Shown: piece by piece, positions 27,035 to 35,422 of the stretch
Layout: every line of letters begins with the position of its first letter
How positions within the stretch are numbered: position 1 is the first letter of the stretch
DNA from: Chitinophagaceae bacterium
Lineage (GTDB): Bacteria; Bacteroidota; Bacteroidia; Chitinophagales; Chitinophagaceae
Direction: 5' to 3'
DNA: 60,550 bases
Assembly (NCBI GenBank): GCA_028288585.1
Contig: JAQBNL010000083.1
Location: 1-60,550, forward strand
The notes under the pieces: generated by a model
What the model was told of the DNA's origin: nothing
Database searches by the model: none
The model's input: only the letters and a program-made list of their open reading frames with translations
Position numbers and translations under genes: made by a program

Positions 27035-27042
27035 TACATTTG
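27035..27042 (+). promoter_or_regulatory. Promoter -7 element (TACATTTG) of the STAS/rnz unit
   Basis: A perfect TAnnTTTG box has TTTG at 27009-27012 as a -33 candidate, 22 bp upstream. It lies 58 bp before the STAS gene start. Confidence 0.55.
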
Positions 27043-27099
27043 TCAACCCTAATATCAAAGAATATCTTTTATCCTGCATCATTTAAAGAACTGTAACGT

Positions 27100-27468
27100 A
27101 TGAAAGTCAAAATTGATACCAAAGAGAAATTTCACGTTATTACACCGGAAGAGCCTGTTCTTTCTGCTAATATGACAGAAGAGTTGAACAAAATGTTGCT
27201 TTCATACCTGGATTCAGAAATCAAAAATATAGTTTTGAAATTAAGAGAGGTAAAGGAAATGGATAAACGGATAGCCACAACAATTTTTGAACTTCAGCAA
27301 ACATTTAATGATAAGAATGCCTCTTTTGTAATTTGTGAAATACAGAAACCTATTGAGGAAATTTTTGACCAACTTGAATTGCTGGATGTATTAAATTTTA
27401 CTCCTACTGAAAGTGAGGCATGGGATATTGTGCAGATGGAAGAGATAGAGAGGGAGTTTCTTGATTAA
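27100..27468 (+). CDS. STAS-domain-like protein
   Basis: The 122-residue protein fits an anti-sigma-factor-antagonist (STAS) fold: strand-helix alternation with KIDTKEKFHVITPEE, the conserved KNIVLKLREVKEMDKRIATTI region, and NASFVICEIQ. In the classical SpoIIAA motif (D-S-S-G) a serine is phosphorylated; here the matching position reads EMDKRIA, so the usual phospho-serine is absent. It probably works by protein binding. It lies upstream of the RNase Z gene, and this STAS-rnz order is common in Chitinophagaceae. Here a four-helix-bundle gene sits between the two. Confidence 0.75.
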   Translation: MKVKIDTKEKFHVITPEEPVLSANMTEELNKMLLSYLDSEIKNIVLKLREVKEMDKRIATTIFELQQTFNDKNASFVICEIQKPIEEIFDQLELLDVLNFTPTESEAWDIVQMEEIEREFLD

Positions 27469-27500
27469 TGTACGATTTACGATGTAAGATGTACGATGTT
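27468..27500 (+). repeat. Left inverted repeat flanking the four-helix-bundle gene
   Basis: It is made of ATGTACGAT, TTACGAT, GTAAGAT and GTACGATGTT units. It pairs with the reverse complement of 27874-27906. Confidence 0.8.
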
Positions 27501-27523
27501 TTAAAACTTAATAATTTTTAGTG

Positions 27524-27871
27524 ATGGAAACAAATGAAATAATAAAGCGGACAAAGCAATTTGCTATTGATTGTGGGCACCTTATTTTATCATTACCTCC
27601 TAATGTTATAAATCATGCATATAGTGCTCAACTTATAAAATCGAGCAGTTCAGTTGGCGCTAATTACAGGGCTACCAGAAGGGCTAAATCCAAAGCAGAT
27701 TTTATCAATAAATTTAAAATAGTAGAAGAAGAAACCGATGAATCTCTATTCTTCTTAGAATTAATTGTTGAATTCAATAAAGATCAAAGAAATAAAATTG
27801 CCCTTCTGTATAAAGAAGGAGAAGAAATATTGAAAATAATCGTTGCCTCTTTAAAAACATTAAGAAAGTAA
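27524..27871 (+). CDS. Four-helix-bundle protein (23S rRNA intervening-sequence family)
   Basis: The ATG at 27524 follows an in-frame GTG; it gives 115 residues. The sequence fits the four-helix-bundle family once named for ORFs in 23S rRNA intervening sequences. It has an opening of RTKQFAIDCGHLILSLP type, the hallmark SAQLIKSSSSVGANYRATRRAKSKADF-like stretch, and a C-terminal helix IVEEETDESLFFLELI. The fold is related to the accessory protein of diversity-generating retroelements (Avd), which binds nucleic acid; the function of stand-alone members is unknown. There is no rRNA and no reverse transcriptase near. It is flanked by inverted repeats. Confidence 0.88.
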   Translation: METNEIIKRTKQFAIDCGHLILSLPPNVINHAYSAQLIKSSSSVGANYRATRRAKSKADFINKFKIVEEETDESLFFLELIVEFNKDQRNKIALLYKEGEEILKIIVASLKTLRK

Positions 27872-27873
27872 CG

Positions 27874-27906
27874 AACATCGTACATCAAACATCTGACATC
27901 GTACAT
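27874..27906 (-). repeat. Right inverted repeat flanking the four-helix-bundle gene
   Basis: Its reverse complement matches 27468-27500 at about 28 of 33 positions. It ends 8 bp before the rnz start codon. Confidence 0.8.
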
Positions 27907-27914
27907 CTAAACAT

Positions 27915-28817
27915 ATGTTAGCCGTAACCATTTTAGGAAACAATTCTGCGATACCTGCTTTTAACCGGCATCCAACTGCACAGGTTGTGCAAACTGCTGA
28001 ACAAAGTTTTTTAATTGATTGTGGCGAAGGTACTCAAATGCAGATGAACCAGTATAAGATACGCAGCAGTAAGATCGATCACATTTTCATTTCGCATCTT
28101 CATGGCGACCATTATTTTGGTTTAATAGGATTGCTCACAAGTATGGGTTTACTCAGCAGAAAGCATGAATTGCATTTATACGCACCGGAAGTATTAAAAA
28201 CAATTATCGATCTGCAATTGCAGGTTGCCAACGCTCATTTGCCATACGAACTCCATTTTCATCCACTTAAAAATGAAGGGATAATATTAAATGATAAAAA
28301 AATTATTGTAGAATGTTTTAAAGTAAAACACAGAATTGAATGCTGGGGGTTTTTATTTAAAGAAAAAAAATACCTGAGAAAAATAGAAATTGAAGAAGTA
28401 AAAAAACATGATATTCCAACAGCATTTTTCGAACGCCTGCACATGGGAGAAGATTTTGTTTCAGAAAATAATACTGTTGTAAAAAATGAATTACTCACCT
28501 CTGCGGTAGCGCCTCCAAAAACGTATGCTTATTGTGCTGATACTATTTATGATGAAGAATTAATTGAGAAAATAAAAAATGTTGACCTCCTCTATCATGA
28601 GGCAACTTACCTGCATGCCTTACAACAAAAAGCTACAACCCGTTTTCATTCAACAACATTAGAAGCGGCAACCATTGCAAAAAAAGCAGGTGTAAAAAAA
28701 TTATTGCTGGGGCATTTTTCCTCTATGTATGAATCGCTGGATGATTTTAAAACAGAAGCCTGTTCAGTGTTTGAAAATACAGAACTGGCAATTGAAGGTT
28801 GCTCCTACATGATATAA
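27915..28817 (+). CDS. rnz: Ribonuclease Z
   Basis: The 300-residue metallo-beta-lactamase-fold enzyme cleaves tRNA precursors at the 3' end. The zinc motif H61-L-H63-G-D65-H66 is intact. Other family marks are the N-terminal LGNNSAIPAFNRHPTAQVV with DCGEGTQ, the AYCADTIYDEELIEKI segment and the late LLGHFSSMYE. Since the initiator tRNA in this window does not encode CCA, a tRNA 3' endonuclease is needed. It would be the last gene of the STAS unit; the inserted four-helix-bundle gene reads in the same direction and ends 43 bp upstream. Confidence 0.94.
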   Translation: MLAVTILGNNSAIPAFNRHPTAQVVQTAEQSFLIDCGEGTQMQMNQYKIRSSKIDHIFISHLHGDHYFGLIGLLTSMGLLSRKHELHLYAPEVLKTIIDLQLQVANAHLPYELHFHPLKNEGIILNDKKIIVECFKVKHRIECWGFLFKEKKYLRKIEIEEVKKHDIPTAFFERLHMGEDFVSENNTVVKNELLTSAVAPPKTYAYCADTIYDEELIEKIKNVDLLYHEATYLHALQQKATTRFHSTTLEAATIAKKAGVKKLLLGHFSSMYESLDDFKTEACSVFENTELAIEGCSYMI

Positions 28818-28848
28818 TTTCCCGGGGCCGGTTAACTCATCGCTCACA

Positions 28849-28856
28849 TACTTTTG
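28849..28856 (+). promoter_or_regulatory. Promoter -7 element (TACTTTTG) of the GH123-like gene
   Basis: This perfect TAnnTTTG box ends 21 bp before the ATG at 28878. The -33 element is weak. Confidence 0.45.
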
Positions 28857-28877
28857 CCTACATTTGAAATTAAAAAT

Positions 28878-30692
28878 ATGAAACAGGCGGCCTTATTAAT
28901 ATTCACCTGCAATATTTTTTCCATCTCTTTATTTGGACAGCCTTATAAAGGCCAGCTTGAGTTTGCAAAGGTCCCGGTACCTAGTCCCCATTATCAACAG
29001 GAATATACATTTGACACTACATTAAATTTGGCTGCATGGCTGGTACAAAAAAAGGGATTGCATGTTTCATTCGCCTCCACAGACGAATCATATTTCAGAA
29101 GTGAAGTGCCGGGGCTTGAAAAAGAATCATTATCATTTGAAGGTGTTGCCTGGAAAGGCGAACGCTTAAATACTGAGATACTTGTATGGTCACCGGATAC
29201 AATTAACCAGGTACGTTTTACTTTAAGTGATCTAAAAAATGAAAAAGGAAAAGTGTTAAGCAAAGGCAATATGCAGCTTAACATGGTTAGATATGTTGTT
29301 GGCAATTATCCTTATGGTGCAAAAGATGTAACATGCGGTGCAAGCCCATATCCAAATCTTTATTTAATGCCCGACAGGTTTGAAACATTTGACAGGTTTG
29401 ATGTGCCTGGAAAAACAGTCAGGCCGGTTTGGCTTTCCATGGATATTCCTGCCGGAACAGAAGCAGGAACTTACTCAGGAACTATTATAGTAAACTCTGA
29501 AAATTATTCCGCAACACTGAATGTAAAAGTGCATGTTCAAAACCAGGTATTGCCTAAACCCCACGACTGGAAACACAGGCTTGACCTTTGGCAAAATCCA
29601 TGGGTGGTTGCATGGAAAAATAATGTAAAGCCATGGGGAGAAGAACATAAACTATTATTGAAAAAACATTTGAAGTTATATGCCGATGCAGGCGGAACAT
29701 ACATTACTACCTATGCAGTGCATTCGCCATGGGCAGATAATTCTTACATGATAGAAGGAGGAATGATCGACTGGATAAAACGTAAAAACGGTTCATGGAA
29801 ATTTGACTATAAGATTTTTGATGAATATGTGCAGCTGGCCATGAGCGTAGGTATCGACAGGGCTATAACACTCTACACGCCTGTGCCATGGGGATTCAGG
29901 TTCAGGGTAATGGATGAACAAACAGGCAATTATGCTTATGAATCATGGGCACCACATTCAATACAATTTAAAGATGCATGGAACGCTTTTCTTACTGATC
30001 TGAAAAAGCATCTTGAACAAAAAGGCTGGTTTGATAAAACTTACCTGGGCATAAATGAAAATGCTATGGACGAAACATTGGCTGCCATTAAAGTGATAAA
30101 AGATCATTCAAAAAAATGGAAGATAACTTATGCAGGCGACTGGCATAAGGAACTGGATACATTACTGGATGATTATTGTTTTCTCATTGGCAAAGAATCA
30201 GATGTTGATGTTGTGAAACAACGAAGAGCGAGAAGACAAACCACCACTTATTATAATTGTTGCAATCCTCCTGTACCAAATAATTTTATTTTCTCTCCTC
30301 CAATAGAAGGCAGGTGGCTCGGGTGGTATACCGCAGCTCATAAATATGATGGTTATTTACGATGGGCTTATGATGCATGGCCAGCAGACCCTGTGAGAGA
30401 TGCAAGACACGAACTTTGGCCAGCCGGTGATTGTTATCTTGTTTACCCCGGTGGCACCAGCTGTGTTCGTTTTGAAAAAATAAGAGAGGGAATTGTTGAC
30501 TATGAAAAAATAAGAATAATAAGAAAAAAGGCTTCAAAGTCTACGGATAAAAGCGTAAAGTATTTAATACAGCAATTAGATATGCATTTAGAAACATTAC
30601 TTTCAGAAAAAGATTTTGATGCTAAAAAAATTACGGTGGATGTAATGAAGGGCAGGAAAATTATAGAACAATTAAGTGAGAAACTTAAGTAA
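28878..30692 (+). CDS. GH123-like (DUF4091) secreted glycosidase
   Basis: The ATG at 28878 gives a good signal peptide (MKQAALLIFTCNIFSISLFGQ) and 604 residues; an upstream in-frame TTG is less likely. An N-terminal beta-sandwich (to about 215) precedes a barrel matching the DUF4091/GH123 catalytic domain, with LWQNPW near the start and ARHELWPAGDCYLVYPGG near the end. GH123 enzymes are beta-N-acetylgalactosaminidases using an Asp-Glu pair with substrate-assisted catalysis. A candidate pair is Asp398-Glu399 in NENAMDET. Opposite and convergent is an amino-sugar kinase/deaminase operon, which fits release of an N-acetylhexosamine. The substrate is inferred. Confidence 0.8.
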   Translation: MKQAALLIFTCNIFSISLFGQPYKGQLEFAKVPVPSPHYQQEYTFDTTLNLAAWLVQKKGLHVSFASTDESYFRSEVPGLEKESLSFEGVAWKGERLNTEILVWSPDTINQVRFTLSDLKNEKGKVLSKGNMQLNMVRYVVGNYPYGAKDVTCGASPYPNLYLMPDRFETFDRFDVPGKTVRPVWLSMDIPAGTEAGTYSGTIIVNSENYSATLNVKVHVQNQVLPKPHDWKHRLDLWQNPWVVAWKNNVKPWGEEHKLLLKKHLKLYADAGGTYITTYAVHSPWADNSYMIEGGMIDWIKRKNGSWKFDYKIFDEYVQLAMSVGIDRAITLYTPVPWGFRFRVMDEQTGNYAYESWAPHSIQFKDAWNAFLTDLKKHLEQKGWFDKTYLGINENAMDETLAAIKVIKDHSKKWKITYAGDWHKELDTLLDDYCFLIGKESDVDVVKQRRARRQTTTYYNCCNPPVPNNFIFSPPIEGRWLGWYTAAHKYDGYLRWAYDAWPADPVRDARHELWPAGDCYLVYPGGTSCVRFEKIREGIVDYEKIRIIRKKASKSTDKSVKYLIQQLDMHLETLLSEKDFDAKKITVDVMKGRKIIEQLSEKLK

Positions 30693-30746
30693 TAGAAAAT
30701 ACCATGAGAAATAAGCTTTCATTTCTATTTATTGCATCGCAGGCTA

Positions 30747-31817
30747 TTACCTGATTTTTTCATTCACCATTTTACTCAAAATATTTTCTTTATCCAATAC
30801 TCTTTGCAATAAAGTAATTTGGTTATTTGACCTTACATAATTTTGCTTTTCATAAACAGCACCATAATATTTATCCTTATTAAGATAGTCTGTAAGAAAC
30901 CGAATTGCCTGCATATAGATCATAAATTTTCCTGCATATACAAAATGTTTTAACTCTGTCTCACTTAATTCAGATGACATTTCCTGTAAATAACCTTCAA
31001 TAATAGCCTGGAAGAAATCTTCTCTTATCTCTATTTTGTCAAGATCTTTTTCTTCTTCATTTACGGGTGATAAATAAGTTCTCATCATGTCTCCCACATC
31101 ACTTATAAAGTAACCTGGCATCACTGTATCAAGATCTATTACACAAAGTCCATTTCTCTCTTCATCAAATAATACATTGCTGATCTTTGTATCATGATGG
31201 GTTACACGTAATTTAAAATTTTCATCCATTTGTATGTTCTGAAACTTTCTTATTATATCAGTATGATCACGAATGAATTGAATAGCATTCACAGATTCTT
31301 TTATCCGGTTAGGATTACCCTGCTTACAGGCATCTTTAAATTGCCGGGCCCGTAGCATCAAATTATGAAAATCAGGTATGGTAGCTTTTAAGGAATCTGC
31401 AGGAAATCCTGTCAGCATTTTAGTAAACAATCCAAACTGCCTTGCTGCTTCAAAAGCCTGCTGTGGCGTATCTGCCACATCAACAGTGTGTGAATTTTTT
31501 ATAAAAGAGAAAAGACGAAAGTATCCTTCAGGATGATGGATCATTTCTTCCCCGGTTTTTGTTTTAACAGGTGCTGTAAATAAATAACCAGGCTGATTTT
31601 TTTTTAGATATTCAGCAATGAGATGAATATTATGTTCAATATCCAGCGGGCTCTTAAAAACATTGTCATTTATTCTTTGCAGAATATAATGGGTATCTCC
31701 GTCAGAAACTTTCCATGTATTGTTTATTAAACCATTTCCATAAGGCTTAATTATAATCCGGGGATCTGCAATGTCATAACCCAACAAAATTTTTTTTATT
31801 GTATCCGGAGAAACCAT
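30747..31817 (-). CDS. Aminoglycoside-phosphotransferase-fold sugar kinase (NahK-like)
   Basis: The 356-residue protein has the APH kinase fold: a nucleotide-side YGNGLINNTWKV and YILQRIN, the catalytic-loop VTHHDTKISNVLFDE and the metal-binding CVIDLDTVMPG. The HxDTKxxNVLFD and IDLDTVMPG pair is very like N-acetylhexosamine 1-kinases (NahK), which phosphorylate GlcNAc or GalNAc at C1. It is the last of three minus-strand genes, after a ROK kinase and a GlcN6P deaminase-like gene, so an amino-sugar substrate is likely. Related phosphotransferases have other substrates, so the specificity is not settled. It has no signal peptide and acts in the cytoplasm. Confidence 0.82.
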   Translation of the reverse strand: MVSPDTIKKILLGYDIADPRIIIKPYGNGLINNTWKVSDGDTHYILQRINDNVFKSPLDIEHNIHLIAEYLKKNQPGYLFTAPVKTKTGEEMIHHPEGYFRLFSFIKNSHTVDVADTPQQAFEAARQFGLFTKMLTGFPADSLKATIPDFHNLMLRARQFKDACKQGNPNRIKESVNAIQFIRDHTDIIRKFQNIQMDENFKLRVTHHDTKISNVLFDEERNGLCVIDLDTVMPGYFISDVGDMMRTYLSPVNEEEKDLDKIEIREDFFQAIIEGYLQEMSSELSETELKHFVYAGKFMIYMQAIRFLTDYLNKDKYYGAVYEKQNYVRSNNQITLLQRVLDKENILSKMVNEKIR

Positions 31818-31859
31818 ACACTAATTGTAAAATGCCACGTAAATTTTGTTCACAGTAAT

Positions 31860-32717
31860 TTATATTGACATCGCATTATTATAATATAGAGCGGCGGCAC
31901 CAAGTATACCGCTGTTTTCCAATTCTGAAATTTCAATTTGTAAATTATCTGCCACCTTTTTGTATGGAAAGGTTTTAATACGTTGCCACATAGTTTTATT
32001 AAAATATTTCCACGCATGCCTCACAGAACCACCCAGGATAATTATTTCAGGGTCATAAGCGCCCATAATCAATTTTATTGCATTGCCAAGATGAGCGCCC
32101 ATTTCTTCATACATTTTTATAGCGGCAGCATCTCCTTTTTTTGCATTTGCAAAAACAGTTTCGCCGTCAATTCCATATACATTTTTAAAAAATTGCCCGC
32201 TGGCATAATACTCACAATATTTATCAAGATAATCTGCTATTCCAAACTCGCCGGCACCGCAATTTTTCCCGGAGTATAATTTTTTATTAAGAACAATTCC
32301 TGATCCCAGCCCTGTTCCAATAGTAAGCCCGATCATAGATTGATAATCTTTACCTTTTCCAAAATAATATTCACCCAGCGCAAAACAGTTTGCATCATTA
32401 TTAATAAGAACAGGAACTTTATAACGCTCTTCCATCCGTTGCTGTAAAGGCACTGACTTCCATGAAGGAATGTTTATCAGGTCAAATACAATTCCTTCAT
32501 CTGCATCTACCAGGCCCGGAACGCCGATGCCAATTGCTTTTATTGAAGTGGTAATTAATTTATCTGCCAGGGTAAACAGGTCTTCCAAAACTTCTTCAAC
32601 AGAACCTTTGGAGGTTATCTTTTGAGACAGGAGAGATGATAATTTATTGTTGCTTACCAGGCCGGCACGAACACTGGTGCCGCCCATATCAATTCCTATA
32701 ACAGTTTCATTGTCCAT
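31860..32717 (-). CDS. ROK-family sugar kinase
   Basis: The 285-residue protein opens with the ROK phosphate motif VIGIDMGGTSVRAGLV and has LIGIGVPGLVD-like, NDANCFALGEYYFGKG and GLTIGTGLGSGIVLN segments, so the ATP- and sugar-binding sites are present. The usual ROK zinc motif (CxCGxxGCxE) is missing: the matching place reads GIADYLDKYCEYYAS, with one cysteine. It lacks a helix-turn-helix, so it is a kinase and not a NagC-type repressor. With its neighbours it probably phosphorylates GlcNAc, glucosamine or a related hexose. It is the middle gene of the operon, 21 bp after the deaminase-like gene. Confidence 0.85.
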   Translation of the reverse strand: MDNETVIGIDMGGTSVRAGLVSNNKLSSLLSQKITSKGSVEEVLEDLFTLADKLITTSIKAIGIGVPGLVDADEGIVFDLINIPSWKSVPLQQRMEERYKVPVLINNDANCFALGEYYFGKGKDYQSMIGLTIGTGLGSGIVLNKKLYSGKNCGAGEFGIADYLDKYCEYYASGQFFKNVYGIDGETVFANAKKGDAAAIKMYEEMGAHLGNAIKLIMGAYDPEIIILGGSVRHAWKYFNKTMWQRIKTFPYKKVADNLQIEISELENSGILGAAALYYNNAMSI

Positions 32718-32738
32718 ACCCTTTTATTAACATTGAAG

Positions 32739-33479
32739 TTAATATTTTGTTGCACCATTTATCAATTGTGCAGCTTCGGCATCAAGATAAATTTTAAATG
32801 AAGGGTGCCGGCGCAATAAAGTTGCTGGCAATTGTTCAGAAATTTCTTCATTAATTAATCTTCTCACTATTTCTGCTTTGTGTGCGCCATTCACCACCAG
32901 GATAATGTGGCGGGCTTCCATAAGCGTGGCTAATCCTAATGTAATTCCCTGTGAAATTTGTTTCGCCTCTTTAAAATATTTTTGCCCCGCCTGCTGTGTT
33001 ACAGGATCAATGGCAGCAACATGAGAACGCAATGCAGGTGAAGTGCCCGGCTCATTCATTGCCACATGGCCATTTGTTCCAAGCCCAACAATAGCTACAT
33101 GAATACCTCCATGTTCGGCAATAAATTTTTCAGTTTTTATACATTCCAATTCCAGGTTTTTTGCTCTTCCATCAAAAAAGCAAATCCTTTCTTTCTTTAT
33201 CTGCAAAGGATTAAACAATTGATTATCCAGGTGAAACCTGCAACTCCCCTCATCGCTGCCATTCATCCCTGCCCATTCATCCAGGCCAACAAAATACCAG
33301 TCTGAAGTATCCAGCTGGTTTTTATTGAATTTATCAACAAACGCTTTGTATAAACCTGCAGGGCTATCGCCGGATGCAGGGCATAGCAGGGGACTTTTAA
33401 TGTAGTGCATTAATTGTATCACAGCATCCGCGGATTGTTTGGATACGGCTTGATATGTGTCGCCAATAAAAATTTCCAT
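32739..33479 (-). CDS. Glucosamine-6-phosphate deaminase-like protein
   Basis: The 246-residue protein belongs to the NagB/6-phosphogluconolactonase-like fold. NagB-type marks are the phosphate loop ASGDSPAGLYKAF, WYFVGLDEWAGM with catalytic Asp/Glu, and GLGTNGHVAMNEPG, which corresponds to the GxGxDGHIAFNEP motif of NagB. The change of Asp-Gly-His to Asn-Gly-His in that motif is also seen in divergent members such as galactosamine-6-phosphate isomerases. It would convert an amino-sugar 6-phosphate to a keto-sugar phosphate plus ammonia. It is the first gene of the three-gene amino-sugar operon, divergent from the GMC gene. No deacetylase (NagA) lies nearby. Confidence 0.82.
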   Translation of the reverse strand: MEIFIGDTYQAVSKQSADAVIQLMHYIKSPLLCPASGDSPAGLYKAFVDKFNKNQLDTSDWYFVGLDEWAGMNGSDEGSCRFHLDNQLFNPLQIKKERICFFDGRAKNLELECIKTEKFIAEHGGIHVAIVGLGTNGHVAMNEPGTSPALRSHVAAIDPVTQQAGQKYFKEAKQISQGITLGLATLMEARHIILVVNGAHKAEIVRRLINEEISEQLPATLLRRHPSFKIYLDAEAAQLINGATKY

Positions 33480-33671
33480 TACCTGTTTTGAATTATTTGA
33501 AATAATTGTCTTGCGCCATCTTGGTAGTTAAAACGAAGGTCACCAGCTTTTGTCACTTTTGAAATTTATTTTTAAAGCATTCCTTAATTTAGATTGCTGC
33601 CATTATTGCACTACCATGTAAAAGTTTTAATTTTAAAATCAATATACTGTAATTCTAACTTTTTGATTGCT

Positions 33672-35405
33672 ATGCCGGGAGATTCTTTGAGTGCAAATAT
33701 CCTTCTTAAAGGAGTAAAAGAAAATACATTTGATGCTATTGTGATCGGCTCTGGTATTAGTGGCGGATGGGCAGTTAAAGAACTTTGTGATCATGGTATA
33801 AAAACTTTGTTACTGGAAAGAGGAAGAAATGTAGAGCATAACAAAGATTATCCAACAGCAACAAAAAAACCCTGGGAGTTCAAGCACCGCGGACAAATGA
33901 CAAAAGAATTTCTGCAGGAGAATCCTTTAATAAGTAAGGCGGCTGGATTTGCAGAAGACACAGCGCATTTTTTTATAAAAGATAAAGACCATCCATATAT
34001 ACAGGAAAAGCCTTTCGACTGGATACGTGGTTATCAGGTTGGCGGCAAGTCATTAACATGGGGACGTGCCTGCCAGCGATGGAGCAAATATGAATTTACT
34101 GCACCGGCACGCTATGGATATGGAATTGAGTGGCCTGTAACCTATGATGAAATGGCGCCATGGTATTCGCATGTGGAAACATTTATCGGCGTTTGCGGAA
34201 CACGTGATGGAATAGATGCAATGCCTGATGGAGAGTTTCTTCCTCCTTTCGATTTCAACTGTGCAGAGGCTCATATCCAGCAATCAATAAGCGCTAATTA
34301 TAAAGACAGGCATTTGGTTCATGCACGATGGGCACAATTAACCGCACCAAAAGAAATTCATTTTCAACAGGGAAGAGCTAAATGCCAGGCACGGAATCTT
34401 TGTATGCGTGGCTGCCCGTTCGGAGGATATTTCAGTTCTGTTTCTTCTACTATACCCTGGGCAAAAAATACAGGTAACCTTACAGTTCGTCCATTCTCTG
34501 TTGTGCATTCAATAATATATGATGAGCAAAAACAAAAAGCTGTTGGCGTAAGAGTGATTGATACTAACACTAAACAGTCAACTGATTATTTTGCAAAAAT
34601 TATTTTCGTTAATGCGGCTGCCTTAAACAGTAATCTCATTTTACTTAATTCAACTTCCAATCGTTTTCCAAATGGGCTGGGAAATGATAATGGCTTACTG
34701 GGAAAATACGTTGCTCATCATAATTACAGGGCATCTGTAGGAGGACAGATAGATGGAATGGAAGACAAATATTTCTATGGAAAAAATCCTACTGAGCCTA
34801 TATTAGCTAACTACCGGAATTTATACAAACAGGACACAGACTATATCGGGGGGTTCACCACTTTTATGGGTGCTTACCGCGGAGGTATCAATGAAGATTC
34901 ATTGCCGGAAGCGATAGGCGGTGATTACAAAGATGCTTCGGCAGAACCTGGGGGCTGGGGTACCTATATGTATATGCAGGGAGAAACAATTCCTAAAGAA
35001 ACAAATCATGTAAGGTTAAGCAAAGATCAAAAAGATCAATGGGGCATCCCCCTGTTAATAACATCCGTTGGTTATGATGACAATAGTGAAAAAATGATAA
35101 AGGATTTTTTAACACAGAGTGCCGAGATGCTGGATAAGGCGGGAGTAAAAAATATCCAGCAACACGACAACCACCAGGCACCCGGGCTTGATATTCATGA
35201 AATGGGCGGATGCCGGATGGGTAAGGACCCAAAGACATCTTTATTAAATAGTCATAACCAAATGCACCATTGCAAAAATGTATTTGTAACCGATGGCGCC
35301 TGCATGACCAGCACAGGCAATCAAAGTCCTTCTATTCTTTATATGGCATTAACTGCACGGGCTGCTAATTATGCTGTTGATGAAATGAAAAAGGGAAATT
35401 TGTAA
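33672..35405 (+). CDS. GMC-family FAD dehydrogenase with predicted Fe-S cluster
   Basis: The ATG at 33672 places the FAD motif near the N-terminus as usual (577 residues). It has the Rossmann FAD site AIVIGSGISGGWAVKEL, the GYQVGGKSLTWGRACQRWS flavin loop and the C-terminal HEMGGCRMGKDP...VTDGACMTSTGNQSPSILYMAL with the catalytic His region. Cysteines C238-x5-C244-x3-C248 (CQARNLCMRGC) match the 3Fe-4S ligand spacing known from bacterial FAD glucose dehydrogenases. This points to a dehydrogenase passing electrons to a cytochrome, not an oxidase. No signal peptide is seen. The usual small hitch-hiker subunit (gluconate 2-dehydrogenase subunit 3 family) is not beside it. It heads the glycan operon and may oxidise glycosides at C3. 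Confidence 0.87.
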   Translation: MPGDSLSANILLKGVKENTFDAIVIGSGISGGWAVKELCDHGIKTLLLERGRNVEHNKDYPTATKKPWEFKHRGQMTKEFLQENPLISKAAGFAEDTAHFFIKDKDHPYIQEKPFDWIRGYQVGGKSLTWGRACQRWSKYEFTAPARYGYGIEWPVTYDEMAPWYSHVETFIGVCGTRDGIDAMPDGEFLPPFDFNCAEAHIQQSISANYKDRHLVHARWAQLTAPKEIHFQQGRAKCQARNLCMRGCPFGGYFSSVSSTIPWAKNTGNLTVRPFSVVHSIIYDEQKQKAVGVRVIDTNTKQSTDYFAKIIFVNAAALNSNLILLNSTSNRFPNGLGNDNGLLGKYVAHHNYRASVGGQIDGMEDKYFYGKNPTEPILANYRNLYKQDTDYIGGFTTFMGAYRGGINEDSLPEAIGGDYKDASAEPGGWGTYMYMQGETIPKETNHVRLSKDQKDQWGIPLLITSVGYDDNSEKMIKDFLTQSAEMLDKAGVKNIQQHDNHQAPGLDIHEMGGCRMGKDPKTSLLNSHNQMHHCKNVFVTDGACMTSTGNQSPSILYMALTARAANYAVDEMKKGNL

Positions 35406-35422
35406 AAAGCATATTGTATTCA

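Larger units (their letters stand above)
27468..27906 (+). mobile_element. Candidate small inserted element: four-helix-bundle gene between 33-bp inverted repeats
   Basis: A single 115-residue gene is bracketed by imperfect 33-bp inverted repeats (27468-27500 and 27874-27906), about 28 of 33 positions matching. Each repeat is itself built of the short unit GATGTACGAT and relatives. The unit fills the whole gap between the STAS stop and the rnz start, and its left edge overlaps the last base of the STAS stop codon. It encodes no transposase, so if mobile it would depend on outside enzymes. Element status is inferred. Confidence 0.5.

Noticed and set aside
27524-27871. Four-helix-bundle gene as sign of an rRNA intervening sequence or a diversity-generating retroelement
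   Set aside because: No 23S rRNA, reverse transcriptase or template/variable repeat is present in the window.
33665-33674. A GATTGCTATG at the GMC start, like the GATTGCTA copies before SusC
   Set aside because: A single 8-bp match is likely by chance and shows no repeat cluster there.
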